Shown here piece by piece: positions 55,014 through 64,000 of a stretch of DNA of 64,000 nt. Source of the stretch: Frigidibacter mobilis (GTDB lineage Bacteria; Pseudomonadota; Alphaproteobacteria; Rhodobacterales; Rhodobacteraceae); contig NZ_CP012661.1 in assembly GCF_001620265.1 (NCBI RefSeq), forward strand, positions 4,601,001 to 4,665,000, in the 5' to 3' direction. A program made the translations under genes and the position numbers. How positions within the stretch are numbered: position 1 is the stretch's first letter; every line of letters begins with the position of its first letter. Under the pieces are notes generated by a model. The model searched no databases. It saw only the letters and a program-made list of their open reading frames with translations, and had not been told where the DNA came from.

Positions 55014-56747
55014 ATGAAGAACACCCGTTTCGACAAGTCCCGGCTTCCCAGCCGCCACGTTACCGAAGGGCCGGAGCGCGCGCCGCACCGCAGCTATTTC
55101 TATGCGATGGGCATCACGGAAGAAGAAATTCACCAGCCCTGGGTCGGCGTTGCCACCTGCTGGAACGAGGCGGCACCCTGCAACATCGCGCTGAACCGGC
55201 AGGCGCAGTCGGTGAAGATGGGCGTGAAGAAGGGTGGTGGCACCCCGCGCGAGTTCACCACCATCACCGTCACCGACGGCATTGCGATGGGGCATGAAGG
55301 CATGCGCTCGTCGCTCGCCAGCCGCGATGCAATCGCCGATACCGTGGAACTGACCATGCGCGGCCATTGTTATGACGCCATCGTCGGGCTTGCCGGCTGC
55401 GACAAATCGCTGCCGGGGATGATGATGGCGATGGTGCGGTTGAACACGCCCTCGGTGTTCATCTATGGCGGATCGATCCTGCCGGGCCGGCTGAACGGCA
55501 AGGATGTCGTGGTGCAGGACGTGTTCGAGGCGGTCGGCCAGCACGCCGCCGGCAACATGTCCGATGCCGAACTGGCAATTCTGGAACGGGTGGCCTGCCC
55601 CTCGGCCGGGGCCTGCGGCGGACAATATACCGCCAACACGATGGCCTGCGTGTCCGAGGCCATCGGCCTTGCGCTGATGAACTCCTCCGGCGCGCCGGCA
55701 CCCTATGAAAGCCGCGACCAGTATGGCGATGCCTCGGGTCAGGCGATCATGCACCTGATCGAGAAGAACATCCGCGCCCGCGACATCGTGACCCTCAAGG
55801 CGCTGGAGAATGCCGCGCGCGTGGTGGCCTGCACCGGCGGGTCGACCAATGCCGGGCTGCACCTGCCCGCCATCGCGCATGAGGCGGGGATCGACTTCGA
55901 CCTGTTCGATGTCTGCGACATCTTCCGCGACACGCCCTATTTCGTCTCGCTGCGTCCGGGCGGGGAATATGTGGCCAAGGATCTCTATGAGGCGGGCGGC
56001 GTGCCGGTTGTCATGAAGGAACTGCGCAAGGCGGGCCTGCTGCACGAGGATTGCATGACCGCCTCTGGCCGCGCCTTGGGCGAAGAGCTGGACATGATCG
56101 AGCGCGAGGCCGACGGCAAGGTCATCCACTCGATTGCAACCCCGATCACCGCCACCGGCGGCGTGGTGGGCCTGCGCGGCAACCTCGCGCCCGACGGGGC
56201 CATCGTGAAGGTCGCCGGGATGGCGCCCGAACAGCAGGTCTTCACCGGCCCGGCCCGGGTGTTCGAATGCGAGGAAGAGGCGTTCGAGGCTGTTCAGAAC
56301 CGCGGCTATGCCGAAGGCGACGTGATCGTGATCCGTAACGAGGGCCCTGCAGGCGGGCCGGGGATGCGCGAGATGCTGTCCACCACCGCGGCGCTGTCGG
56401 GGCAGGGCATGGGCAAGAAGGTGGCGCTGATTACCGATGGTCGCTTCTCGGGCGCGACCCGCGGCTTCTGCATCGGCCATGTCGGGCCCGAGGCGGCGCA
56501 TGGCGGACCGATTGCCCTGCTGAAGACCGGCGACATGATCACCATCGACGCGATCAAGGGCGAGATTTCGGTGGCGCTGAGCGATGAGGAACTGGCGGCG
56601 CGCAAGGCCGTCTGGGCCGGCCCGCGCAAGAATGACTATGCCAGCGGCGCGCTGTGGAAATATGCACAGCTGGTCGGCGTTGCCCGCTACGGCGCGGTGA
56701 CCCATCCCGGCACCAAAGCCGAAACGCATGTCTATATGGACCAGTGA
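55014..56747 (+). CDS. ilvD: Dihydroxy-acid dehydratase
   Basis: A 577-residue iron-sulphur dehydratase of valine, leucine and isoleucine synthesis. It has the [17 protein letters not shown] and [17 protein letters not shown] cluster-binding segments and the C-terminal [15 protein letters not shown]. The start at 55014 follows GGGAGGAC and gives the usual [15 protein letters not shown]; a longer frame upstream is not family-like. It is divergent from accD across about 250 bases. Confidence 0.96.
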   Translation: MKNTRFDKSRLPSRHVTEGPERAPHRSYFYAMGITEEEIHQPWVGVATCWNEAAPCNIALNRQAQSVKMGVKKGGGTPREFTTITVTDGIAMGHEGMRSSLASRDAIADTVELTMRGHCYDAIVGLAGCDKSLPGMMMAMVRLNTPSVFIYGGSILPGRLNGKDVVVQDVFEAVGQHAAGNMSDAELAILERVACPSAGACGGQYTANTMACVSEAIGLALMNSSGAPAPYESRDQYGDASGQAIMHLIEKNIRARDIVTLKALENAARVVACTGGSTNAGLHLPAIAHEAGIDFDLFDVCDIFRDTPYFVSLRPGGEYVAKDLYEAGGVPVVMKELRKAGLLHEDCMTASGRALGEELDMIEREADGKVIHSIATPITATGGVVGLRGNLAPDGAIVKVAGMAPEQQVFTGPARVFECEEEAFEAVQNRGYAEGDVIVIRNEGPAGGPGMREMLSTTAALSGQGMGKKVALITDGRFSGATRGFCIGHVGPEAAHGGPIALLKTGDMITIDAIKGEISVALSDEELAARKAVWAGPRKNDYASGALWKYAQLVGVARYGAVTHPGTKAETHVYMDQ

Positions 56748-56763
56748 CCAGAGCGTCGGGGCC

Positions 56764-57398
56764 GTGCTGAAAGGCACGGCCCTTTGGTTCTGCACGGCCT
56801 TGCTGGTGCTGGCGGGGCCGGTGGCTGCGCAGGCGGTTTCGGGCGGAGCGCCGCTGCGGGTGACGGTCGATGGCCGCGCCATCGTCGTTACCGGGCCGCC
56901 CGGCTATTGCGTGGACCGCGGCGCCTCGCGTGAGGGGCCCGAGGGTGCGTTCGTGCTGCTTGGCAGTTGCGCGGCACTGGGCGGCGGCCGCGCAGTGCCC
57001 AAGGATGTCCCCGCTGTGCTGATCGCTACCATCGCATCCGGGGCATCGGGCGAGGGGCTTGGCCCGAAGGATTTGCCGATCTGGCCAGCTTCTTCATCTC
57101 TGACGCCGGCCGCGCCGCGCTGAGCCGGGCAGGTACGGCTGACACTGTGCAGGTGCGCGAGGTGCTGTCGGTTGGCGATGTGCTCTACCTGCGGATCGAG
57201 GACCGCGCCGCTGCCGAGGGCCAGGCCCTTGCCCCGGAATACTGGCGCGCCGTCCTGGCCCTGCGCGGGCGCATGGTCACGCTGTCGGTGCTGTCCGACG
57301 CAGGACGGCCGCTGACAGCGGCCGAGGCTCGCCCGGTGCTGGATGCCTTCGTAGCCCGGATGCAGGGCGCCAACCCGTCTCGCCCTGCGGATCCGTGA
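56764..57398 (+). pseudogene. Exported protein of unknown family, frameshifted
   Basis: Two plus-strand frames appear to form one protein. The first has a signal peptide (LWFCTALLVLAGPVAAQA) and GYCVDRGASREGPEGAFVLLG; the second has DLASFFISDAGRAALSRAG and EYWRAVLALRGRMVTLSVLS. The break is at or near the CCC run 57063-57065; one added C gives a 211-residue protein. Start choice is uncertain: a GTG at 56764 or an ATG at 56728 inside ilvD. I do not recognise the family; it may be periplasmic. Confidence 0.6.
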
Positions 57399-57536
57399 CT
57401 TGTGCCGCATTGCAGCGCATGGGGGCTTTCTCTTTCTTGTCGGACGTGAAACGATCTTGGGTAACAGTTTCCATGTTAAGCGCAATGCGTGGCAAAGCGC
57501 GATTCGCTGCCGCCAAGACGTTGACCGGATTGAATA

Positions 57537-58310
57537 ATGAGTGAACAGATCGAATCCCTGTTTGACCGTCTCATGCATCGGCGCGTGCTGCGTCGGTGGG
57601 GCAGGGCCGCGACCGAGGCAGAAGCCATTGATCTTGATAGTTTGCGCGCCCTGCGCGGGCGCGCGCGCCAGATCCGGCGCGAGCTGGACCGGCTGCTGCA
57701 TGTGGCCGAAGGACGGCTGACGCTGCCGCTGATCGGCTCGAACGCGATCCGCACCCCGCTTGGTACCGACTGGTCGTGGCGGCCCGAGCTGTGGTCCGGC
57801 CCAGTCAATCCTGCCGGACATGCGGCCGTTGAAACCCGCACCCAGATGGGGGGCGGCCTGACCGTCTTTCACGATTGCCGCGAAAGCGAGCTGACCCTGC
57901 GCCAGATCCGCAACACGCGCGAGGCGGACCTGGCGCCGTTCGGGCTGCGCATGGATGTGTTCCATTTCGACGGCTCGTTCCTCAGCCTGGCGATCGACCT
58001 GCCGGACGAGGCGGTGCAGGGTCTGAAGCTGCGGCATCTGGTACGGCTGGAAACGGTGATCGAGACGGAAAAGCCGGTGGAGATCTTCGCGCGGCTGAAC
58101 GTCAGGCACGGGCCGAACACCGAACAGGTGGTGCGCGAGCTGCCGTTGCACGATCCGCAGGTGATGGCCGAGTTCGACCTGGCCTATACCAAACTGAACG
58201 AAAAGCGGGTGGAACGCGCCTGGGTGGACCTGATCTTCGAAGGCCCACAGCAGAACCAGATCGTGCTGCGCGACATCACTTTCAGCCGCCGGCCGCGGGC
58301 CGAGCTTTGA
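57537..58310 (+). CDS. DUF6478-like protein of unknown function
   Basis: A 257-residue soluble protein. I think it belongs to a family seen mainly in Rhodobacterales (DUF6478), but this is from memory. The N-terminus is helical and basic (RRVLRRWGRAATEAEA), then a beta-rich part has LTLPLIGSNAIRTPLGTDWSWRPELW and MDVFHFDGSFLSLAIDLP (given by its ends LTLPLIG and SLAIDLP). No catalytic motif is evident. The next gene follows after 10 bases, so they are likely an operon. Confidence 0.7.
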   Translation: MSEQIESLFDRLMHRRVLRRWGRAATEAEAIDLDSLRALRGRARQIRRELDRLLHVAEGRLTLPLIGSNAIRTPLGTDWSWRPELWSGPVNPAGHAAVETRTQMGGGLTVFHDCRESELTLRQIRNTREADLAPFGLRMDVFHFDGSFLSLAIDLPDEAVQGLKLRHLVRLETVIETEKPVEIFARLNVRHGPNTEQVVRELPLHDPQVMAEFDLAYTKLNEKRVERAWVDLIFEGPQQNQIVLRDITFSRRPRAEL

Positions 58311-58320
58311 GAGGCCGCAA

Positions 58321-58701
58321 ATGGGCGAGATGATCCTGACCAAGACGCGCATCCACAGCGGCAAGTGGGAAGGGGTTCTCAAGGCTCCCGCGGCGGAGGA
58401 GCAGCCGCGGCTGGCGGTCTGGCATCTGGAAACCGCGCTGCCGGGCGTGGAACTGTCGGCGATTGCCGACCGGCCCGGCCGCTGGCGCGTCAGCGTGCCG
58501 ATCCCGGCCGATCTGCTGTCGGACGGGGTGCAGAGCTTCGTGATCCGCGAAGAGGCCAGCGGCGAGACGCTGGGGCATTTCACCATCGTCACCGGCGTGC
58601 CGCTGGAGGATGATATCCGCGCCGAGGTGGACCTGCTGCGTGCCGAACTGGACCTGCTGAAGAAAGCCTTCCGCCGCCATGTGGTGCAGACCGCGGGCTA
58701 A
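58321..58701 (+). CDS. Unassigned protein coupled to the DUF6478-like gene
   Basis: A 126-residue protein, probably mostly beta strands (TKTRIHSGKWEGVLK, RWRVSVPIPADLL, SFVIREEASGETLGHF) with a C-terminal helix (LLRAELDLLKKAFRRH). A GAGAGG site precedes the ATG, 10 bases after its partner. Families with this pattern in Rhodobacterales are uncharacterised. A shared role with the upstream protein is inferred from linkage only. Confidence 0.65.
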   Translation: MGEMILTKTRIHSGKWEGVLKAPAAEEQPRLAVWHLETALPGVELSAIADRPGRWRVSVPIPADLLSDGVQSFVIREEASGETLGHFTIVTGVPLEDDIRAEVDLLRAELDLLKKAFRRHVVQTAG

Positions 58702-58723
58702 GACCCGCCCGGCCAAGGCGTGA

Positions 58724-60811
<2,088 letters not shown>

Positions 60812-61012
60812 CTTCGTTGCGCAACGCCATGTAGTATAGTAAAAAAGCCTGTGGCATCGCGGCCGTGGCTGGCATTTCCGAACGTGCCCAACCGTTTCCA
60901 CAGCAGTAACGATCCGCGTCAATACCCGAGATTTGCCGGACCCTCTCCGCATTCCTGCCCGATTTGGCATCGATACAGGCTGTAATGACCGAGTGTCTTG
61001 CAGAGGTGCACA

Positions 61013-61918
61013 ATGGACCGATTGACCGAAATGGAAGCCTTCGCCACCGTGGTGGATCAAGGGGGGTTTACTGATGCGGCCAAGAAGATGGGGATCTCCA
61101 AATCCGCCGTGTCCAAGCACGTTTCCGCGCTGGAGGCGCGGCTGGGGGCAAGGCTGTTGAACCGCACCACCCGCCGTGTCAGCCCCACAGAGATCGGGTT
61201 GGCCTATTATGACCGCGCAAGGCGGGTGCTGAACGACGCGGGCGAAGCAGATGCGCTGGTCACCTCGATGCAGTCTGCGCCCTCTGGCCTGCTGCGAATC
61301 TCGGTCGCAACCGATTTCGGGGTGAACCTGCTGTCGCCGGTGCTGGGGGATTTTCTGCAGGAATATCCCGACATCACCGTGAACATGGTGCTGAATAACC
61401 GCTATGTGGAGCTGATTTCCGAGGGCTTCGACATGGCGATCCGCATTGGCGAGCTGGAGGACAGCACCCTGCGCGCGCGCAAGCTGACCGATACCGCCCG
61501 GCGGATGATCGGTGCGCCGGAGTATTTCCAGAAATACGGCCGTCCGCAGAAGATCGACGATCTGAACGATCATAAGCTGCTGCATTACTCCAACCAGTCC
61601 AGCGCGAACGTCTGGCGAATCGCCGCCCCTTCGGGTGAAAAGCGGCAGGTGCGCACCGCAGGCTGGCTGACGGTTAATGATGGGCAATCGCTGCTGAATG
61701 CGGCGGTGTCGGGGCTGGGGATCGCCTATCTTCCGTCGTTCCTCTACGCTGAGGCGATGCGCAAGGGCCAGGTCGAGGATGCGATCCCGGAGCTGCCGCA
61801 AGAAACGCTGGGGATCTACGCGGTCTATCCGCCAGGTCGCTTCACGCAGCCCAAGGTGCGCGCCTTCATCGACTTTCTGACGCGGACTTTTGCCGACAAG
61901 GGTCCCGATAACTGGTAA
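61013..61918 (+). CDS. LysR-family transcriptional regulator
   Basis: A 301-residue regulator. The helix-turn-helix has GGFTDAAKKMGISKSAVSKH, followed by the LysR effector domain (LLRISVATDFGVNLLSPVL). The start at 61013 is MDRLTEMEAF after CAGAGG; an ATG five codons earlier is possible. It is 200 bases downstream of the flavoenzyme gene on the same strand and converges with the OmpA-type gene. Confidence 0.9.
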   Translation: MDRLTEMEAFATVVDQGGFTDAAKKMGISKSAVSKHVSALEARLGARLLNRTTRRVSPTEIGLAYYDRARRVLNDAGEADALVTSMQSAPSGLLRISVATDFGVNLLSPVLGDFLQEYPDITVNMVLNNRYVELISEGFDMAIRIGELEDSTLRARKLTDTARRMIGAPEYFQKYGRPQKIDDLNDHKLLHYSNQSSANVWRIAAPSGEKRQVRTAGWLTVNDGQSLLNAAVSGLGIAYLPSFLYAEAMRKGQVEDAIPELPQETLGIYAVYPPGRFTQPKVRAFIDFLTRTFADKGPDNW

Positions 61919-61927
61919 TCGACAACG

Positions 61928-61971
61928 GGCGCGCCACGCGCGCCGTGAATAAATCAGGGCGCCGTGCGCCC
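61928..61971. terminator. Paired hairpins between convergent LysR and OmpA-type genes
   Basis: Two stems: GGCGCGC/GCGCGCC around CAC (61928-61944) and GGGCGC/GCGCCC around CGT (61957-61971), separated by an AT-rich GTGAATAAATCA. They probably end both convergent transcripts. Confidence 0.55.
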
Positions 61972-61996
61972 ATGTGCCGGGCCTGCAGGCCGGCCG

Positions 61997-62977
61997 CTAC
62001 TGGGTCGGGGTCAACATGGCCTCGACCCTTCTGTTTCTGGCACGGCCTTCTTCCGTCAGGTTCGAGGCGCGGGGGGCCAGATAGCCTGCCCCCTCGGCCA
62101 CAAGCTGCGCGGGGTCTGCGCCATGAAGGGCCACCAGGCGGTCCCGGACCGAGGCGGCACGGCTCCGCGACAGGGCGATATTCGCGTCGATGCTGCCCAC
62201 TGCATCGGTATGGCCGACAAGGGTGATCCGCTGGCCGGGATTCGCGGAAAGATATTCCGCCAGTGCGGCAAGCGAGGCAAAGTCGCCCTGTCCCAGCTGC
62301 GACGAGGCGGTGGCAAACTCCAGATCGTCCAGCGCCACCACGCCCGCCGTTTGCAGGGCTCCTGCGATACCGGCGTCATCGGGGGTGGTGTCCGGTTCTG
62401 CAAAGGGGCTGGCCGCGGCGGGCGTCTTGGTCGAGCCCGTCCCGACCAGCGGCGTGATATCCGCCGGGTGGATATGGGTGATCTGCACGAAGCCATGCTC
62501 GCTGGAGCGGCTGACCCACAGTTCCAGATACTCGGCCGCCGTGCCTTCGCCCTTTTGCGACGCGAGATAGCGGAAATCGCCCAGATCGACATGCATGTCG
62601 GGTTCGGGCAGCAGGGACGCCGCATAGCGAAAGTCGAAGCCGCCGCAGATGTCATCCTCGCAGTCGTAAAGCGGGGTAAAGCCGGCCGCGTCGATCTGCT
62701 CGCGCAGCGGTGCCAGCAGTTGTAACGTGGTGATGCCCGGTGCGTGCAGCCGCCAGGCGCTCTGGCTGATCGCGCCCTCCACCGGCAGGGACGGCACCTT
62801 GCCATCCAGAAACGGCCCTATCGGCAGGGCGCGGCTGTCAAGCGCCTCGGTCCGCTCGGTGGTGCGCTCGGCCCCGGCGGGTAAGGCCAGCGGCGTACCT
62901 TGGGCTGCAAGGACCTGCGCGTCGGCTGAAAGCGGATGTGCCAGAACCAGCACCAGCAGGGTGGCGGCGCGAATCAT
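61997..62977 (-). CDS. OmpA-domain exported protein
   Basis: A 326-residue protein with a signal peptide (MIRAATLLVLVLAHPLSADA) and a C-terminal OmpA domain (about 215-325: ITLVGHTDAVGSIDANIALSRSRA, given by its ends ITLVGHTDAVG and ALSRSRA). The middle has two cysteines in CEDDICGGFDF, likely a disulphide. It probably binds peptidoglycan. Its start overlaps the stop of the AhpD-like gene (ATGA), an unusual pairing. Confidence 0.88.
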   Translation of the reverse strand: MIRAATLLVLVLAHPLSADAQVLAAQGTPLALPAGAERTTERTEALDSRALPIGPFLDGKVPSLPVEGAISQSAWRLHAPGITTLQLLAPLREQIDAAGFTPLYDCEDDICGGFDFRYAASLLPEPDMHVDLGDFRYLASQKGEGTAAEYLELWVSRSSEHGFVQITHIHPADITPLVGTGSTKTPAAASPFAEPDTTPDDAGIAGALQTAGVVALDDLEFATASSQLGQGDFASLAALAEYLSANPGQRITLVGHTDAVGSIDANIALSRSRAASVRDRLVALHGADPAQLVAEGAGYLAPRASNLTEEGRARNRRVEAMLTPTQ

Positions 62978-63549
62978 CGGGCGGCGCCGTGGTAGTCGGA
63001 GTTCGGCTGCATCCCGGTGGCCGAGGCGATGCGGTTGGTCATGTTGTAAAAACCGGTCACGGCGGCGATATCCCAGATATCGCGGTCGCTAAACCCGGCA
63101 TCGCGCAGCGCCTGGCGATCCGCCTCTTCGGCCCGGGCCGAGGCGAGGGTCAGCTTTTCGGCAAAGTCCAGCATCGTGCGCTGCTTCGGCGTCAGGTCCG
63201 CGACGCGCCAGTTCATCACCAGCGCCTCGCCCAAAGCCGGGTCGCCCGACAGTTGTCGCACCGCCGCGCCATGCGCGACCTGACAATACCAGCAGCGGTT
63301 GATCGACGAAACGGCGACCGCGATCATCTCGCGTTCCAGCTTGCTCAGACCCGAAGGCGCCAGCATCAGATCGTTGTACATCGCGGTGAAGGCATCAAGC
63401 TTGGCAATGTCGAAGGCGTAGGCACGCAGCACATTGGGGACGAGGCCCAGCTTGTCCTCGCAGAGTGCGAAATAAGCCCCTGTCGACTCGGGAAGAGGCT
63501 CTACCATCGTCAGGTCGAGCGCGGTGGGGCTTGGCGTTTTATTGACCAC
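62974..63549 (-). CDS. Carboxymuconolactone decarboxylase/AhpD-like peroxidase-related protein
   Basis: A 191-residue protein of the AhpD-like fold. The redox motif is INRCWYCQVAHGA near residue 85 (CxxC then His), which is typical of the peroxidase-related group. It may reduce alkylhydroperoxides or act as a thiol redox protein. It overlaps the OmpA-type gene by four bases and lies 19 bases downstream of the acetyltransferase gene, so the three minus-strand genes may form an operon. Confidence 0.88.
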   Translation of the reverse strand: MVNKTPSPTALDLTMVEPLPESTGAYFALCEDKLGLVPNVLRAYAFDIAKLDAFTAMYNDLMLAPSGLSKLEREMIAVAVSSINRCWYCQVAHGAAVRQLSGDPALGEALVMNWRVADLTPKQRTMLDFAEKLTLASARAEEADRQALRDAGFSDRDIWDIAAVTGFYNMTNRIASATGMQPNSDYHGAAR

Positions 63550-63568
63550 TGCTCGGGCCTCTGCCGGC

Positions 63569-64000
63569 TCATTTCATTCGGTAGTGATACTGTCCCACGA
63601 TTTGCATCCCCAAGGAAGCGTACAGCGCGCGGGCAGGCGCATTCTCGCGCGTGACGACCAAGGACAGGTTACCTGCGCCGCGGTCCTGTGCCCAGAAGGC
63701 CGCGCCGCGCATCATGTGGGCGCCAAGGCCGTTGCGCTGCTGGTCCGGCAGGATGTGCAGGGCATGCAGCATCGCCGTGCCGGCGTGCAGGGCGACAAAG
63801 GCGGCGCCGGCGGCGCGGTCATTGATGCGCCCCAGCAGCGCGGTGCGGTCGCTGCCGCCGCGCGCCATCACCGCCAGCCGTTCCGGGCCGATGCCGCCCT
63901 CGGCCCAGATCTCGGTCTGGATAGCCAGCGGCGGCCAGACATCGAACACCCGCACCGGCGGCACCGGGACGGTGGTGAGCTGCGCGACCGGGGCGGCATA
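63569..64000 (-). CDS. GNAT family N-acetyltransferase, 5'-truncated by the window edge
   Basis: The C-terminal 143 residues of a GNAT acetyltransferase. The frame stays open to base 64000, so the start lies beyond the window. The acetyl-CoA-binding part is LPDQQRNGLGAHMMRGAAFWA and the family ARALYASLGM tail is present. Substrate unknown. It is the first known member of the minus-strand run with the AhpD-like and OmpA-type genes. Confidence 0.85.
   Translation of the reverse strand, partial: YAAPVAQLTTVPVPPVRVFDVWPPLAIQTEIWAEGGIGPERLAVMARGGSDRTALLGRINDRAAGAAFVALHAGTAMLHALHILPDQQRNGLGAHMMRGAAFWAQDRGAGNLSLVVTRENAPARALYASLGMQIVGQYHYRMK

Noticed and set aside
54975..56882. 635-codon minus-strand frame over ilvD
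   Set aside because: Shadow of ilvD; no recognisable domain.

Overview
The window is high-GC chromosomal DNA with dense, mostly same-strand housekeeping genes and short or overlapping gaps. Gene content points to an alphaproteobacterium of the order Rhodobacterales (Rhodobacter/Paracoccus relatives): an mbfA ferritin-like iron exporter with an Irr-type box, class III alcohol dehydrogenase and S-formylglutathione hydrolase, a class II cytochrome c, folC-accD linkage, FtsK-LolA linkage, and several small families typical of that group (DUF2794, DUF1622, a DUF6478-like protein). This placement is inferred from gene content; no rRNA or tRNA gene was seen in the window.

Layout. 1-11.5 kb: end of exodeoxyribonuclease III, a thioredoxin/TPR co-chaperone, LON-domain and Trm112 proteins, a frameshifted ubiquinone-type hydroxylase, an amidase, an aminotransferase, FtsK, LolA, a lytic transglycosylase-like lipoprotein and HspQ. 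11.5-19.6 kb: gamma-glutamyltransferase, an anti-sigma kinase/STAS pair, a thiolase, a complete tripartite tricarboxylate transporter (tctC-B-A) and a LysE exporter. 19.6-31.7 kb: pseudouridine synthase, DUF1622, aldehyde dehydrogenase, YbaK deacylase, MFS, a capsule-type protein, aspartate-semialdehyde dehydrogenase, a frameshifted DUF4139 protein, a PEP mutase-family protein, an APH-type kinase, a ribbon-helix-helix protein and a beta-carbonic anhydrase. 31.8-46.7 kb: leucyl aminopeptidase and NlpC/P60 peptidase, a low-GC GNAT gene, FAH hydrolase, cytochrome c class II, an I78-type inhibitor lipoprotein, frmA, regulators, a NYN/LOTUS protein, the mbfA locus, an AEC transporter, fghA, YaiI, HAD and ornithine-cyclodeaminase-like genes. 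46.8-64 kb: MFS, ZapE, two divergent GlxA-type regulators, a luciferase-like oxidoreductase, frameshifted folC, accD, ilvD, an unrecognised trio, a dienoyl-CoA-reductase-like flavoenzyme, LysR, an OmpA-like protein, an AhpD-like protein and a partial GNAT.

How it works together. Most loci are independent housekeeping units. Functional groupings include glutathione-dependent formaldehyde oxidation (frmA and fghA, 5 kb apart), the TTT carboxylate uptake operon, the folC-accD overlap, and the iron/stress locus at 40.8-42.9 kb, where a TetR gene, a small exported protein and mbfA share a control region carrying two TetR-like palindromes and an Irr-like box.

The most notable observations are: (1) four genes (ubiH-like, DUF4139, folC, and an exported protein after ilvD) each broken by what looks like one missing base in a short homopolymer, best explained by sequence error but worth checking; (2) the dual-control mbfA region; (3) a 22-bp-spaced direct repeat between two divergent AraC/GlxA regulators; (4) two families of short dispersed intergenic repeats. 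I saw no CRISPR array, prophage, insertion sequence, secretion cluster or recognisable defence island, and I do not claim a new system.
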